A DNA stretch of 64,000 nt from Lysinibacillus xylanilyticus (GTDB lineage Bacteria; Bacillota; Bacilli; Bacillales_A; Planococcaceae). The notes under the pieces were generated by a model that saw only the letters and a list, made by a program, of their open reading frames with translations, did not search any database and had not been told where the DNA came from. Below, piece after piece: positions 7,813 through 16,707 of the stretch. Position numbers and translations under genes: made by a program. The DNA is taken from positions 1,500,929 to 1,564,928 of the forward strand of contig NZ_LFXJ01000005.1 in NCBI RefSeq assembly GCF_001183605.1. Reading direction: 5' to 3'. Positions within the stretch are counted from its first letter, which is position 1. Each line of letters starts with the position of its first letter.

Positions 7813-8195
7813 CAATTATACCTCGGCATAATTGCGTCCGGAATCGGCTTTGGGCTGGCACAAAGCACTCCTTTCCGATTCCGTGACATCCGCCGGAGGC
7901 TTTGGGCCAACAGATGTTTTTTGCGCGAAAGCGAAGCGTCAGCGGCATGATGTTTTTTGCGCGAAAGCGAAGCGTCAGCGGCATGATGTTGGTCACTCAG
8001 TCATCGCCACAGGACGTGGCGTTCTTAGACTGAGTTCCTCTATTTCAGTGGATGTGTTTGGACACCCGCTGAAAAATGACTTTAAACCGCATTCATCTCA
8101 TCACCTATAGAGGTGGCTGACTTCTGTAACTGACATTTGTAGTTGACCCTTTACTTTCGCTATAAAAGACATTTGCTGAAGCTGAAAAAAGTTAA
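7813..8195 (+). repeat. Structured interspersed repeat, copy A
   Basis: First of four copies (others at about 43175, 49921 and 52092), all in the same orientation. It opens with a 10-bp hairpin (7813-7834, CAATTATACC/GGCATAATTG), then a CGGAATCGG...CCGATTCCG stem, two exact 36-bp tandem units built on GCGCGAAAGCGAAGCGTCAG, and a compound hairpin with outer stem ACTCAGTC/GACTGAGT (7995-8002/8028-8035) and inner CGCCAC-AGGAC-GTGGCG (8005-8021). It ends with a TTTGCTGAAGC segment. No credible protein is encoded. It lies between the isochorismatase gene start and an acetyltransferase gene. Confidence 0.8.
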
Positions 8196-8209
8196 AAAGG
8201 AGAATCGAT

Positions 8210-8644
8210 ATGATTAAACAAGCCGTCATGGAAGATGCCCAAACAGCAGCATTATTAGCACTACAACTTTGGCCAAATCATACGTTTGAAGAATTTAGCG
8301 AGGAGATGGCCCAACTAATTAATGCTGAAAACGCTACGATTTTCCTTGCCTATGAGGATGAGGAAGCAGTCGGTTTTGCTCAATGTCAACTTCGAACAGA
8401 TTATGTTGAAGGTACCCACTCAAGCCCAGTCGGTTATTTAGAAGGACTCTTCGTAAAAGAACAATATCGACAGAAAGGCTTTGCAAAGCTTCTTATCGAG
8501 AGGTGTGAGCATTGGGCTAAACATAAGGGTTGTTTAGAATTCGCTAGTGATTGTGAACTGCAAAACCTCGAAAGTTTAGCAGTCCATCTTAAATTAGGTT
8601 TCGTAGAGGCTAACCGTATTATTTGTTTTACGAAGGAATTATAA
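8210..8644 (+). CDS. AAC(6')-type aminoglycoside N-acetyltransferase
   Basis: A 144-residue GNAT enzyme whose pattern matches chromosomal aminoglycoside 6'-N-acetyltransferases: an early LALQLW, then YVEGTHSSPVGYLEGLFV (about residues 61-78), the acetyl-CoA loop YRQKGFAKLL (about 87-96), CEHWAKHKGC and EFASDCELQN, ending in HLKLGFVEANRIICF. These fit the AAC(6')-I family in order and spacing. It may lower susceptibility to 6'-amino aminoglycosides or act on another amine; activity is inferred. Start ATG follows AAGGAG by 8 bases. The structured repeat copy A sits directly upstream, so its promoter must lie in or beyond that element. Confidence 0.85.
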   Translation: MIKQAVMEDAQTAALLALQLWPNHTFEEFSEEMAQLINAENATIFLAYEDEEAVGFAQCQLRTDYVEGTHSSPVGYLEGLFVKEQYRQKGFAKLLIERCEHWAKHKGCLEFASDCELQNLESLAVHLKLGFVEANRIICFTKEL

Positions 8645-8721
8645 AAATGAGGTTAGCCCCCTACGGAATAACCTTATTCGCTATAACTCCTATAGCTGTG
8701 AGTAGTTAATTGCAAAAAGGA

Positions 8722-8766
8722 AAAAATCACAAGTGCTTTTTATACACTTGTGATTTTTATTTTTTC
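8722..8766 (+). terminator. Rho-independent terminator
   Basis: A 14-bp perfect stem (AAAAATCACAAGTG at 8722-8735 with CACTTGTGATTTTT at 8745-8758) is followed by ATTTTTTC. It ends the acetyltransferase transcript. Confidence 0.85.
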
Positions 8767-8845
8767 GATATATAAAGGATCTATTATAGGAACACAAACC
8801 TTAAAAGTCCTTTTATTTTGGATACTAAAAATTATGTAATATTTA

Positions 8846-9037
8846 TTAATTTAAATATGTATTGTTTGAAATACTTCTTTCGCGCTCATCAATTACTAGA
8901 TGGATAATAAATGCAAGTTGTTGCTCAATTCGTACGTTGTTAAGATGCAAGATGTCCGCAATTGCATTTTTTTGTTTCTCTTCTATTCCCACCTTCTCAA
9001 GCATTAACATAATTTCTTCCTTCGAAAGCCCAAACAT
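8846..9037 (-). CDS. Small hypothetical protein, helical
   Basis: A 63-residue protein of unknown function. It begins MFGLSKEEIMLMLEKVGIEE and is predicted to be mostly alpha-helical, with a hydrophobic second half (QQLAFIIHLVIDE). The ATG at 9037 is preferred because GGAGGTG lies 9 bases upstream; a TTG at 9055 would overlap that site. No transmembrane segment or known domain was recognised. Alone on the minus strand with a long AT-rich upstream region. Confidence 0.55.
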   Translation of the reverse strand: MFGLSKEEIMLMLEKVGIEEKQKNAIADILHLNNVRIEQQLAFIIHLVIDERERSISNNTYLN

Positions 9038-9055
9038 ACTTCTTTTCACCTCCAA

Positions 9056-9530
9056 TTAAACCATTTATTATTTCATAATTATTATTCATTTTTCTCATAC
9101 AACGAATAATACAACCAGTCCATTTCCTATTTTGACTAATTATAGGATATCACAAAGGACTTAATTAATCCAAAATCTACTTTAATTTAATAAAATTATA
9201 TCCCCTATAAAAAATCAATATTATTATTTAATAATAATTTTTTATAAAAAACCTGGTATAATTTTTGTCATTTATTAATTCTATTATAAAAATAACAAGT
9301 CCATTTGTCGAATTTTAGCACAACTTAAAAGTCAAAAGACGAAAGCGCTTGCATTTATATTTGCTTAAGCAATTGAATGGATAAGAACAACAAACAAAAT
9401 ACACATTTTTTTAATATATATTAATCTTAATTATTTATTCCTCACCGTTATTTCAGTGCTTTTAGCTCACAAAAAAAGTAATTTCAAAATAAATAATTGA
9501 AACTACTTATCCTAATGCTTTATTCGGTTC
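9056..9530. other. AT-rich intergenic region
   Basis: No gene seen. Very AT-rich, so promoter-like hexamers are not informative. One CGAAAGCGCTTGCA motif at about 9339-9352 is close to the catabolite-responsive element consensus (TGWAANCGNTNWCA) with a mismatched first base; it could act on the small gene at 8846-9037. Nothing else recognised. Confidence 0.4.
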
Positions 9531-11171
9531 CTACACTGTTTTGTTGATATTATTCTTCGGGGGATTTATGTTAAATTTTTGTAAATTTTCAACTGGTATT
9601 TGTAATTTTTCATCTAATTTCTCGATATTAGTTACTTGATTTAATATAACGTTCTTTGTCTTGTCACTAGTATTGACTGGCAAATTAACTATTCTTGACG
9701 TTGCATCAGTTTTCCATATTGTCTTGTTAGTATAGCCTTCGATGAATAATTGACTCTTCCCCTGTACAATAGCCGGTATTTTTACAGCAGTTAAATCTGT
9801 GTACACCATCTCAAGTAAAGATTGATTGGACATCGCTAAAAATGGACGATCTGCTTTATCAATTGTACAATGCTCAATACGCCCCATTGATTTATCAGAC
9901 CAAACTATTGCATATGGGCCTTCATAACAGCAGTTAAATTCACTATTCGCAACTTCAAAAATTGCATCGATACAAGTAATCGCATTCCCGCTAATATGTT
10001 CAAAAGTACAATTATCAGTAAATAGTCGAGCATTATTTATATAAATGTGATGACTTTTGAGCTCTCGAATTGTTGTGTTCTGAAGCGTAATCTTGGCGTG
10101 ATCATTGCCATAAATACCACCTGCCCGCCCAAATTGAATCATGCACTGGTTGAGTTTTAGCGCGCTTGAGTCGATAATAAAGTGAAATTGCGGGTGTTCC
10201 TGGAGATCGCACTCTGTCATTGAAACATCGGCTTCGTTGACAATCGTAATTCCTGTTGCTTCCCCTTTATTTATCCTACATGTACGAAACTCCGCTTTAC
10301 TATTTTCAATTAACAACTGTGATTTCCCATGTCGATGTATCTTACAATCATACAATACCGCCTGAGATTTCTCACCAAGATAAAGCCCATTTCCTACTCC
10401 ATCAGAAAAGATGGAATCTGTCACCAACAATTCACTTTGATGAACAACCAAGTGAGTATCTTGATGCTGCTTAATTTCACAGCCATCCATTGTTAGTTTC
10501 GAGCTATCGAAAACTTGCATCCCTACATCTTGCCCTTGGTGAATAAGTGTATTGGTCATTGAAATTGAGCTGGAGCCTGCTACAATTTGTGCCTTTTTAT
10601 GTCCATGAATTTCACAATCTACAAGCTCCATTTTTACATTACGTATTGCAAAAATACCATTTTTACACCCTTCCAACAGCATGCAATTCGTCAATGCGAT
10701 TTCACTATTTTGCACATTAATTTGAGCTTTAACATGATGCTGGATCGTTGTATCCACTAGAATAACGCTTGAGCCATTATCAATATTTAAGCCAAAATGA
10801 TTGATTGGGCTCGCTAAAATATCAACGTTTTTCATCATTAAACTACCGAAGCTTACGGTCACTTGTGCCTGCACCATTTGCTGCTCAATGATACAGTTTT
10901 CTAACTGTAAATCTCCCTTTACATAAATGCCTTGCCCTTGAGTAAAACGGAGATTTCGCATATTTACAAGTGTCCGATAACGTATAAAAACGCCACCTTT
11001 TACGATCACATTCCCCACTCCATAAAGTGTCAGCCTTTTGGAAATTTCGAAGCTTTCTTCATATATCCCATCCTGGATTTCAATAAAATCCCCTGGCTCT
11101 GCCTCTTGAATCGCCTGCCCAATGCTTTGGTATCGGTGCATAATACTTCTCTTTACAACAAGTGTCGCCAT
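9531..11171 (-). CDS. Right-handed parallel beta-helix protein
   Basis: A 546-residue protein made of pectate-lyase-like (PbH1) beta-helix coils. It starts with the typical cap YQSIGQAIQEAEPGDFIEIQDG (about residues 14-35, PGD.I.I..G), followed by some 20 coils of 22-24 residues with alternating hydrophobic residues and Asn/Asp turns (for example SSKLTMDGCEIKQHQ). There is no signal peptide, so it is probably cytosolic or spore-associated, unlike secreted pectate lyases. No catalytic residues of lyases are evident. The last 50 residues leave the helix and are polar. Start has AGGAG nearby; single-gene unit. Confidence 0.8.
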   Translation of the reverse strand: MATLVVKRSIMHRYQSIGQAIQEAEPGDFIEIQDGIYEESFEISKRLTLYGVGNVIVKGGVFIRYRTLVNMRNLRFTQGQGIYVKGDLQLENCIIEQQMVQAQVTVSFGSLMMKNVDILASPINHFGLNIDNGSSVILVDTTIQHHVKAQINVQNSEIALTNCMLLEGCKNGIFAIRNVKMELVDCEIHGHKKAQIVAGSSSISMTNTLIHQGQDVGMQVFDSSKLTMDGCEIKQHQDTHLVVHQSELLVTDSIFSDGVGNGLYLGEKSQAVLYDCKIHRHGKSQLLIENSKAEFRTCRINKGEATGITIVNEADVSMTECDLQEHPQFHFIIDSSALKLNQCMIQFGRAGGIYGNDHAKITLQNTTIRELKSHHIYINNARLFTDNCTFEHISGNAITCIDAIFEVANSEFNCCYEGPYAIVWSDKSMGRIEHCTIDKADRPFLAMSNQSLLEMVYTDLTAVKIPAIVQGKSQLFIEGYTNKTIWKTDATSRIVNLPVNTSDKTKNVILNQVTNIEKLDEKLQIPVENLQKFNINPPKNNINKTV

Positions 11172-11330
11172 CTCTACACTCCTATTGTCGGTTTTATTTT
11201 ATTTATATCCCCATTGAACTTCCTATTATTCAATTTTGTACAAATAATTTACAACTGTTTTTTATTTAGAGTTACGACAATACGATTTATGTATCCCTAC
11301 GAATTCACCTTTCCTTCTAAATCACATAAT

Positions 11331-11377
11331 AAAAATAAAACCAGCAACTAGGCGATTTTCTCGTCAATTGCTGGTTT
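11331..11377 (-). terminator. Rho-independent terminator of chemoreceptor gene
   Basis: Minus strand AAACCAGCAA (11377-11368) pairs with TTGCTGGTTT (11347-11338) and is followed by TATTTTTAT. It lies about 85 bases beyond the chemoreceptor stop codon. Confidence 0.75.
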
Positions 11378-11460
11378 AACTGATTATTAATTTTCAGTGT
11401 AGCATTTACTGTTGATATGATTCCGAATTAAATGCAATTTCAGAATTCCAATAAACTTAA

Positions 11461-13143
11461 TTACAATTTAAATTTCCTAACGAGGTCGTTCAAATTATCT
11501 GCCATATCCGCTAAATTGGCTGAACTGTTTTTGATTTCATCCATCGAGCTGGCTGCTTGTTCGATTGTTGCTGAAGTTTGTTGTATGCCTGCAGCAGATT
11601 GCTCTGATACAGCGGCAATTTCGTCCACTGATTTATTAATATTTACAGTGTCATGTACTACGTCTTCTAGCTTTGTCGTCATGCTGTCAATGTTTGTTGA
11701 CATCGAGTAAACAGCCTCTGCAATCAGGCTGAATGTGTCATTTGTAGAAGCAATTTGAGTTGTACCTTTTTCAACCTCTTCATAGCCATTTTCTAGTGAG
11801 GATGTCACCATGTTAGAATCTTGTTGAATTTTTTGTACAATGCCTGTGATATCGTCCACTGAAACGGCTACTTGTTCAGCGAGTTTACGAACCTCATCTG
11901 CAACAACAGCAAATCCTTTACCATGCTCCCCAGCTCTAGCCGCTTCAATCGCTGCATTTAGTGCCAGTAAATTCGTTTGTGCAGCAATATCCTGAATCAC
12001 TGCCACGATTTTTGAAATTTCCTGTGTTTGTTTACTTAATTCATCCACCTTATAAACTGCATCCTTCACAATATGATTGATGGATGTCATTTGCTCAGTT
12101 GAAGCGGCCATTAAACCTTGGCCTTCTTTCGTTAAAGCCATGACATTTTGGGAATATTGTTGAACATCCGTACTACTTTTACTGACATCTGTCATTTTAA
12201 ATGTGAATTCTGTCATTGTTGTTGCTACATCTGATGCATTACTTGCCTGCACTTCTGTGCCACTCGCGATTTCAGTGACTGTGTCGACAATTTGTTCCGT
12301 ACCCGTTTTAACCTCAGTCGCTGATTGCATAAGCTCTTCACTATGCGCAGCTACGTCATTAGAAACTGATTGAATTTGCTTTAATAGACGGTTCAAAATA
12401 TCGGACATCGTATTTGTCGCCGCTGTAAGCTGGCCTACTTCATCTTTTGATTTCACAACAAGTTCGGGGTCACTTAAATCACCTTCAGTAATTCGTTGCA
12501 TACGATTTGTCACAGCGATGATTGGTCTTGAAATGATTCGAGCAGTTAACAACGCAATCATGATGGAAACAATCACAATCACAACACCGACGACTATACC
12601 TGTAAGCTGCTTAGTCTCTCCTGCGCTGACAATGTCTGCACCAGTCGCATTAATCAATTGCTTACGATGCTCTGCTAAGTCCTCAAAGCCTTCACGTATT
12701 TCCGTAGCCTCATCACTCATTGCTGCTAAATTTTTTATTGCTTGTTCAGTTTGGCCTTGATCGTAAACAGTAAATACTTCTTTTTCAACATAACTGCTCC
12801 ATTCTTTAGCCATTTCCGCAAATTTATTGAAATCACCTGTTTCTGATACAGCTAAACGTAATTTTTCATTCTCATCAGCACGCTTGACATTATCTTCAAA
12901 AATTTTCTTATACTTTTCATCACCAGAAAGTACATATCCTCTAGCTGCCGCAATTCTTAGCCCAATCGTTTGAGCTTCTTCATAATCTGTTATCAGTAAT
13001 TGCAAATCTTCATCTATAATTTGTTCAGTTGCGCTGTTGCTTTGGTTGACTGCATAAAAATTGTAACCAATGTATAAAACCACTACTGCTACTACAATGC
13101 TGAAGGAAAAAACGATTCTTTTACTAATTGACTTAAAATTCAT
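11461..13143 (-). CDS. Methyl-accepting chemotaxis protein
   Basis: A 560-residue transmembrane chemoreceptor that signals to CheA/CheW. Order: TM1 (about residues 10-30), a helical extracellular ligand domain of the 4HB/CHASE3 kind (about 31-180), TM2 (about 184-206), HAMP (about 207-260, ending [12 protein letters not shown]), and a long coiled-coil signalling domain. The conserved hairpin tip [21 protein letters not shown] is present (about 390-410), and the flanking [16 protein letters not shown] is intact. The ligand is unknown. The gene is monocistronic, with AAGGAG before the ATG and a terminator downstream. Confidence 0.95.
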   Translation of the reverse strand: MNFKSISKRIVFSFSIVVAVVVLYIGYNFYAVNQSNSATEQIIDEDLQLLITDYEEAQTIGLRIAAARGYVLSGDEKYKKIFEDNVKRADENEKLRLAVSETGDFNKFAEMAKEWSSYVEKEVFTVYDQGQTEQAIKNLAAMSDEATEIREGFEDLAEHRKQLINATGADIVSAGETKQLTGIVVGVVIVIVSIMIALLTARIISRPIIAVTNRMQRITEGDLSDPELVVKSKDEVGQLTAATNTMSDILNRLLKQIQSVSNDVAAHSEELMQSATEVKTGTEQIVDTVTEIASGTEVQASNASDVATTMTEFTFKMTDVSKSSTDVQQYSQNVMALTKEGQGLMAASTEQMTSINHIVKDAVYKVDELSKQTQEISKIVAVIQDIAAQTNLLALNAAIEAARAGEHGKGFAVVADEVRKLAEQVAVSVDDITGIVQKIQQDSNMVTSSLENGYEEVEKGTTQIASTNDTFSLIAEAVYSMSTNIDSMTTKLEDVVHDTVNINKSVDEIAAVSEQSAAGIQQTSATIEQAASSMDEIKNSSANLADMADNLNDLVRKFKL

Positions 13144-13361
13144 TTCAAATTCTCCTTACTTTCCAATGCAATAATGTGCATTGTCATAAATTTGCATACC
13201 ATTAATAATCTAACACTCCAAAGCTAAGTTTGGATTGATTTGGTATTTTTCCTGAATTAAACGAAATAACTAGTTAATTTTTATGTAATTTTTAGCTGAT
13301 TATACAATCTATAATTTCCAGACAGACGGACTACCCCTAAAAATAAAAGTAGGTCTTTTGA

Positions 13362-13395
13362 TACAAAAAAGAACAGCCTTAAAAGCAAGCTGTTC
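13362..13395 (-). terminator. Rho-independent terminator
   Basis: Minus strand GAACAGC (13395-13389) pairs with GCTGTTC (13377-13371), followed by TTTTTTGT. It lies 15 bases after the stop of the 13410-13844 gene. Confidence 0.85.
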
Positions 13396-13409
13396 CTTCT
13401 ATTTAAATA

Positions 13410-13844
13410 TTAATCCCAATAATTAAAGATAACATCTCCTAATGTTTTACTGTCAAAGTGTGAAATGTATTTCCATTCCACCTCAGATAAGCTATGCAAC
13501 TCTTTATCTCGAGTCAACAATGTATTTAATGTATCGGCAGTAAGACATTTACGCATCGGAAAATATTTGTGTAAGTGATCCTTTGTTAAAAAACGGGAGC
13601 GATCTTCATCGAACTTAGCAAACGCAATATAAGGCATCAACCTGTGATGAAGAATCGTCAAACGTTCATCTTCCAGCTGAATCACCGCTTGCATATAAAC
13701 AAAATGAGGTTGATTAATAAATTGTAAAGCTTTTGCTCGTTGTTCACTTGTCACTAAATGATAAACCATCGACTGGAAAGAACGCATATCCTGTTCGATC
13801 AAATGATCTGAATCAAAACCTGAAATCCCTTTAGTTAATCGCAA
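13410..13844 (-). CDS. Hypothetical protein
   Basis: A 144-residue soluble protein that I do not recognise. It has a TTG start with AAGGGGTG five bases upstream. It contains no signal peptide or membrane segment and is rich in His, Leu and charged residues (for example ERLTILHHRLMPYIAFAKFDED). The gene is bounded by its own terminator and by a 500-bp intergenic region upstream, so it seems to be an independent transcription unit. Function unknown. Confidence 0.6.
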   Translation of the reverse strand: MRLTKGISGFDSDHLIEQDMRSFQSMVYHLVTSEQRAKALQFINQPHFVYMQAVIQLEDERLTILHHRLMPYIAFAKFDEDRSRFLTKDHLHKYFPMRKCLTADTLNTLLTRDKELHSLSEVEWKYISHFDSKTLGDVIFNYWD

Positions 13845-14365
13845 CGAATCACCCCTTTATTATTGTGTCTATATGACCTTCTATTAAAGATGGGTAGATT
13901 CCTTCAAAAATGATTTATTTTCTTGTTATTTGATAATCAATTTCTAAAAAAGTCAGACAAAAAAAGGATTACTTAAAAGCATGTAAATGATTGATATTTA
14001 AATGAAGGCTGTTTTCGAAAAGATGCAGTTTAGTTCAATAAGAAATTTGATAAATTCAATTGTTTTTATATCGCATTAGTGAAAAGTTGGAGAATACCGA
14101 AATAGTGATTATTTAGCTACAGACTAAGATGCAATACAATCTAAGTGATAAGTCAATTTCTATCTAGAGAATTACTTCGATTTCACAAAAAAGCAGTATT
14201 TGTATATGTATAAATGCAGGTATAAGTATGACGAATGGAATAAAACTGTTCAACACTTGGAATTAGAAAAAATTGAAATTGAAGGATAATAGACAATTCG
14301 AACATACGGCGTAATACAGATGGCAAAAAAACTTAGGAGAATAATTAATGAATTTCAAATTAAAT
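13845..14365. other. Intergenic region with gene and element remnants
   Basis: No intact gene. A short open frame on the plus strand (about 14148-14288, with KCRYKYDEWNKTVQHLELEKIEIEG then stop) has protein-like codons but no start signal, and looks like the tail of a decayed gene. The 18-mer GGCTGTTTTCGAAAAGAT at 14007-14024 recurs with one difference at 28993-29010 in another gene-free gap, which suggests a dispersed element end. Confidence 0.4.
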
Positions 14366-14402
14366 GAGCCAATATCTAAGCACATCTCTTAGATATTGGC
14401 TC
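14366..14402 (-). terminator. Terminator-like 15-bp hairpin
   Basis: GAGCCAATATCTAAG (14366-14380) pairs perfectly with CTTAGATATTGGCTC (14388-14402). On the minus strand it is followed by ATTTAATTTG, and it lies 17 bases past the stop of the 14419-14673 gene. Confidence 0.75.
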
Positions 14403-14418
14403 TGTAGAAGTGAACTTG

Positions 14419-14673
14419 CTATGGTCGATTCCAAATAAATGTTGTAACAATATACGGCAAAAGTATGGCAATGACAAAAACGAACAAATTTCCTGATAAT
14501 CCTATTACTTTCAATTTTCCTTTAGAATACAACAAAGCTAAGATAATCCCTATTATAGGTCCTGTAATTAATACACTTCGCCATACTATACCTGGAACAA
14601 GATCAATATTAAACAAGGTTAGTGCATAAAAAAGTAAGTTAAAGATAAAAACATAAATTGATAAATGTTTCAT
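14419..14673 (-). CDS. Small membrane protein, three TM segments
   Basis: An 84-residue integral membrane protein of unknown function. Hydrophobic segments lie at about residues 5-24, 30-48 and 58-78, with short loops (the second carries SKGKLK, so that loop is probably cytoplasmic). It belongs to no family I can name. The gene is followed at once by a strong hairpin and appears monocistronic. Start ATG follows AAAAAGGAGCC. Confidence 0.6.
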   Translation of the reverse strand: MKHLSIYVFIFNLLFYALTLFNIDLVPGIVWRSVLITGPIIGIILALLYSKGKLKVIGLSGNLFVFVIAILLPYIVTTFIWNRP

Positions 14674-14869
14674 AGCTAGGCTCCTTTTTGATTTCAGACT
14701 ATTTATAATATACGTACAATAATGTAGTTAAGTTTCGCTCTTGAACTTTTTATTTATAATGAAAAAGCTTATTGTTAATACGAACTGTTAGGAATTTGAA
14801 ACGTATTCCGAAAAAATGTGCATTAGAAAATAGTCAAACCAGAAGCAACAATCTTTGAGAAAACAGCCT

Positions 14870-14918
14870 AAATGAAAAACAGACCCTCTTATGTAGCAGA
14901 GGGTCTGCTTTTCATTTT
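14870..14918. terminator. Bidirectional terminator
   Basis: CAGACCCTCT (14880-14889) pairs with AGAGGGTCTG (14898-14907). CTTTTCATTTTT follows on the plus strand and TTTTTCATTT on the minus strand. It ends the tubby-like gene transcript after the short repeat array. Confidence 0.75.
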
Positions 14919-14989
14919 TCGCTCAAATTTTTCAGTTTATCGCCTAACTTTTTCTTTTTATCGGACACTTTTTGAGATTTATCGAATTC
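14916..14989. repeat. Short 21-bp tandem repeat (about 3.5 units)
   Basis: Three to four units of a 21-bp motif with core TTTATCGCCTAACTTTTT lie between the tubby-like gene's stop codon and its terminator. On the minus strand they encode DKSQKVSDKKKKLGDKLK in the same frame as the upstream gene, after its TAA stop. The same motif forms a longer array at 27640-27812. Confidence 0.75.
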
Positions 14990-15514
14990 TTACGCCCCTA
15001 CAAACAGCACTGCCTGTCCAATTGCAATATAAAAGGCTTCATGCTGTATCGGGCTGTTGTCTTCTATTTGCAAGGTGATCTCGAAATGAGTCTCTTGAAA
15101 AATAGCCTGCCAGCGTGCAATCGGTTGATCATCTAGAGAAAATACTGACCAGTCTTCCATTTCCTTATTCAGTGTTATTTTTTGGACGCCATCTGTGATA
15201 ATTAAATCAGGGATCATAATTTGCCAGCCATCATAAGCAATCATATACTCTTTGCCTGAAACAAAATCCTTCCCTTTAAAGTGTACTCGACCACGACGCG
15301 ACATCTTCTTACAGGTGAAAAGAGGCTGACCATTGACATCGCTGACATCGAAACGTACAAAATAGCGATAGTCCATTGTGCGGTCAAACACCTTTTTCAA
15401 TCCATTCGAATAAACGCGTTGAACAGTAGACGATATTTCCCCCGCATCATTTTTAATTGCTACTGTCTCTGTTGACTCAATCGCCGCTGGTTGTTTATAT
15501 GTATAACTCTTCAA
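14990..15514 (-). CDS. Tubby C-terminal-domain-like protein
   Basis: A 174-residue protein resembling the tubby-like/LURP-one-related beta-barrel family of Bacilli. Visible strands include YRYFVRFDVSDVNGQPLF, KKMSRRGRVHFKG and a late FEITLQIED. These proteins are often membrane-associated; no activity is established. A TTG at 15514 is chosen as start because AAGGAG lies 8 bases before it; an in-frame ATG at 15556 has no comparable site. A short 21-bp repeat array follows the stop codon in frame. Family assignment is moderate. Confidence 0.65.
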   Translation of the reverse strand: MKSYTYKQPAAIESTETVAIKNDAGEISSTVQRVYSNGLKKVFDRTMDYRYFVRFDVSDVNGQPLFTCKKMSRRGRVHFKGKDFVSGKEYMIAYDGWQIMIPDLIITDGVQKITLNKEMEDWSVFSLDDQPIARWQAIFQETHFEITLQIEDNSPIQHEAFYIAIGQAVLFVGA

Positions 15515-15561
15515 TCCGTTCGCTCCTTCATTCTGTTGCTTCCTATAAACTAACATAAAAT

Positions 15562-15594
15562 AAGCGCCAAATACAAAGGTTGTATTTGGCGCTT
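15562..15594 (-). terminator. Rho-independent terminator of ECF/anti-sigma operon
   Basis: A 15-bp perfect stem (AAGCGCCAAATACAA with TTGTATTTGGCGCTT) lies 6 bases past the anti-sigma stop codon and is followed on the minus strand by ATTTTATG. Confidence 0.85.
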
Positions 15595-15600
15595 GATATT

Positions 15601-16707
15601 TTATTTATTTTGCTTTGGAACTTCTACTGTGAATGACTGGAACTTCACTTCTTTTAGTGACGACTTATCGAATGGTATTTTTGTTTCTGTGCCATCCTTA
15701 TTAATTTGTACACCGCCTCCGCCTGAAGGAAGCATTAAATATGGAGTAATCGTTAATTTTTGAACATCGACTGAAATTGGGTCAAAGGATTTAGTGCTAC
15801 TAAAGTTCCAAACACCCTTATCGAAATGACCTTCTCCGCCACCAGAATGCGAAGTAATCTCCTTGCCATTTTGATCGGTAATACGGAATTCTATAAACGA
15901 TGCACCTACTTGTGAATTATCAATTGTCCCCTTTTCAGTAGCTTTATAGTCAAGTGCTATACCTGATGGGCTAAATGAAATTTTGGACACATCTAGTTGA
16001 ATGCCCTCTGCTTTTTGCTGATGGTTGACTGGAACATAAACAATATCCGTAATTTTTTTAACTGGCGCTTTGAATTCCCATTTTTCCCCTCCTTTGCCTT
16101 CCAGCACTAAGCCCATTTCAAAGGAATCTGGCATGTTATCCTTCACATCAAATGTCGCGATACCAGTACGAACTGTAGGACTTAAAACTTTTTCACCATA
16201 GGAACCAGAACTCGCCTCAGGATTTTTACCACTTATTGTGAAATCTAGCCCTGCACCAAAGTATTCATTACTTAATTCCTTTTCAGAATTAATTGTAAAT
16301 CCTACCGTAATATTAGATTCGTCATAAAGGATTTCATCTAACGTCACAGAAATACCGTTAATTGTATGCTTTTCTCCAATAGTACTTGTTAACCCTTGTT
16401 CACTAGCTTGTTTTAACCCGGGTAAGCCTGAATTACTAAATACCGACCCGACAATTGGTAGCTGTGATAATGTGCTTGCGAAAGTTGGTGATACATATGC
16501 TGCGGAACCTACCATAATACTAAATGCAGCTGCTGCACTTGCTACATACAATAATGGTTTACGTTTGCTTTTTCTTTTAATTTGCACAGGTGTTTGAGTC
16601 ATATTTGTTTGCTCCTCTGCTTGTTTAATTCCATTTGCAATCGCTGCTCGTACCTCATCTCTTGGGAATTCTGGAAGGGTACTGTTTTCATTAAATGGCT
16701 TTTTCAT
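15601..16707 (-). CDS. DUF4179 anti-sigma factor, ECF partner
   Basis: A 368-residue single-pass membrane protein predicted to hold the adjacent ECF sigma factor inactive. The N-terminal 45 residues form the cytosolic sigma-binding part, with the sequence FPRDEVRAAIANGIKQA. One TM follows (about 52-72, ending TFASTLS), then PIVGSVFS and a large extracellular part of DUF4179 plus DUF5643-like beta domains with conserved YDESNITVGF. The ATG at 16707 has AGGAG upstream and overlaps the sigma gene by 17 bases, so translation is coupled. The extracellular part presumably senses a cell-envelope cue; the cue is unknown. Confidence 0.8.
   Translation of the reverse strand: MKKPFNENSTLPEFPRDEVRAAIANGIKQAEEQTNMTQTPVQIKRKSKRKPLLYVASAAAAFSIMVGSAAYVSPTFASTLSQLPIVGSVFSNSGLPGLKQASEQGLTSTIGEKHTINGISVTLDEILYDESNITVGFTINSEKELSNEYFGAGLDFTISGKNPEASSGSYGEKVLSPTVRTGIATFDVKDNMPDSFEMGLVLEGKGGEKWEFKAPVKKITDIVYVPVNHQQKAEGIQLDVSKISFSPSGIALDYKATEKGTIDNSQVGASFIEFRITDQNGKEITSHSGGGEGHFDKGVWNFSSTKSFDPISVDVQKLTITPYLMLPSGGGGVQINKDGTETKIPFDKSSLKEVKFQSFTVEVPKQNK

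Noticed and set aside
7832..8110. Open frame of 92 codons and antisense frame within repeat copy A
   Set aside because: Composed of tandem non-coding repeat units; no domain and no ribosome binding site.
9339..9352. Catabolite-responsive element
   Set aside because: One key position mismatches and no target promoter is clear; mentioned only in the intergenic note.
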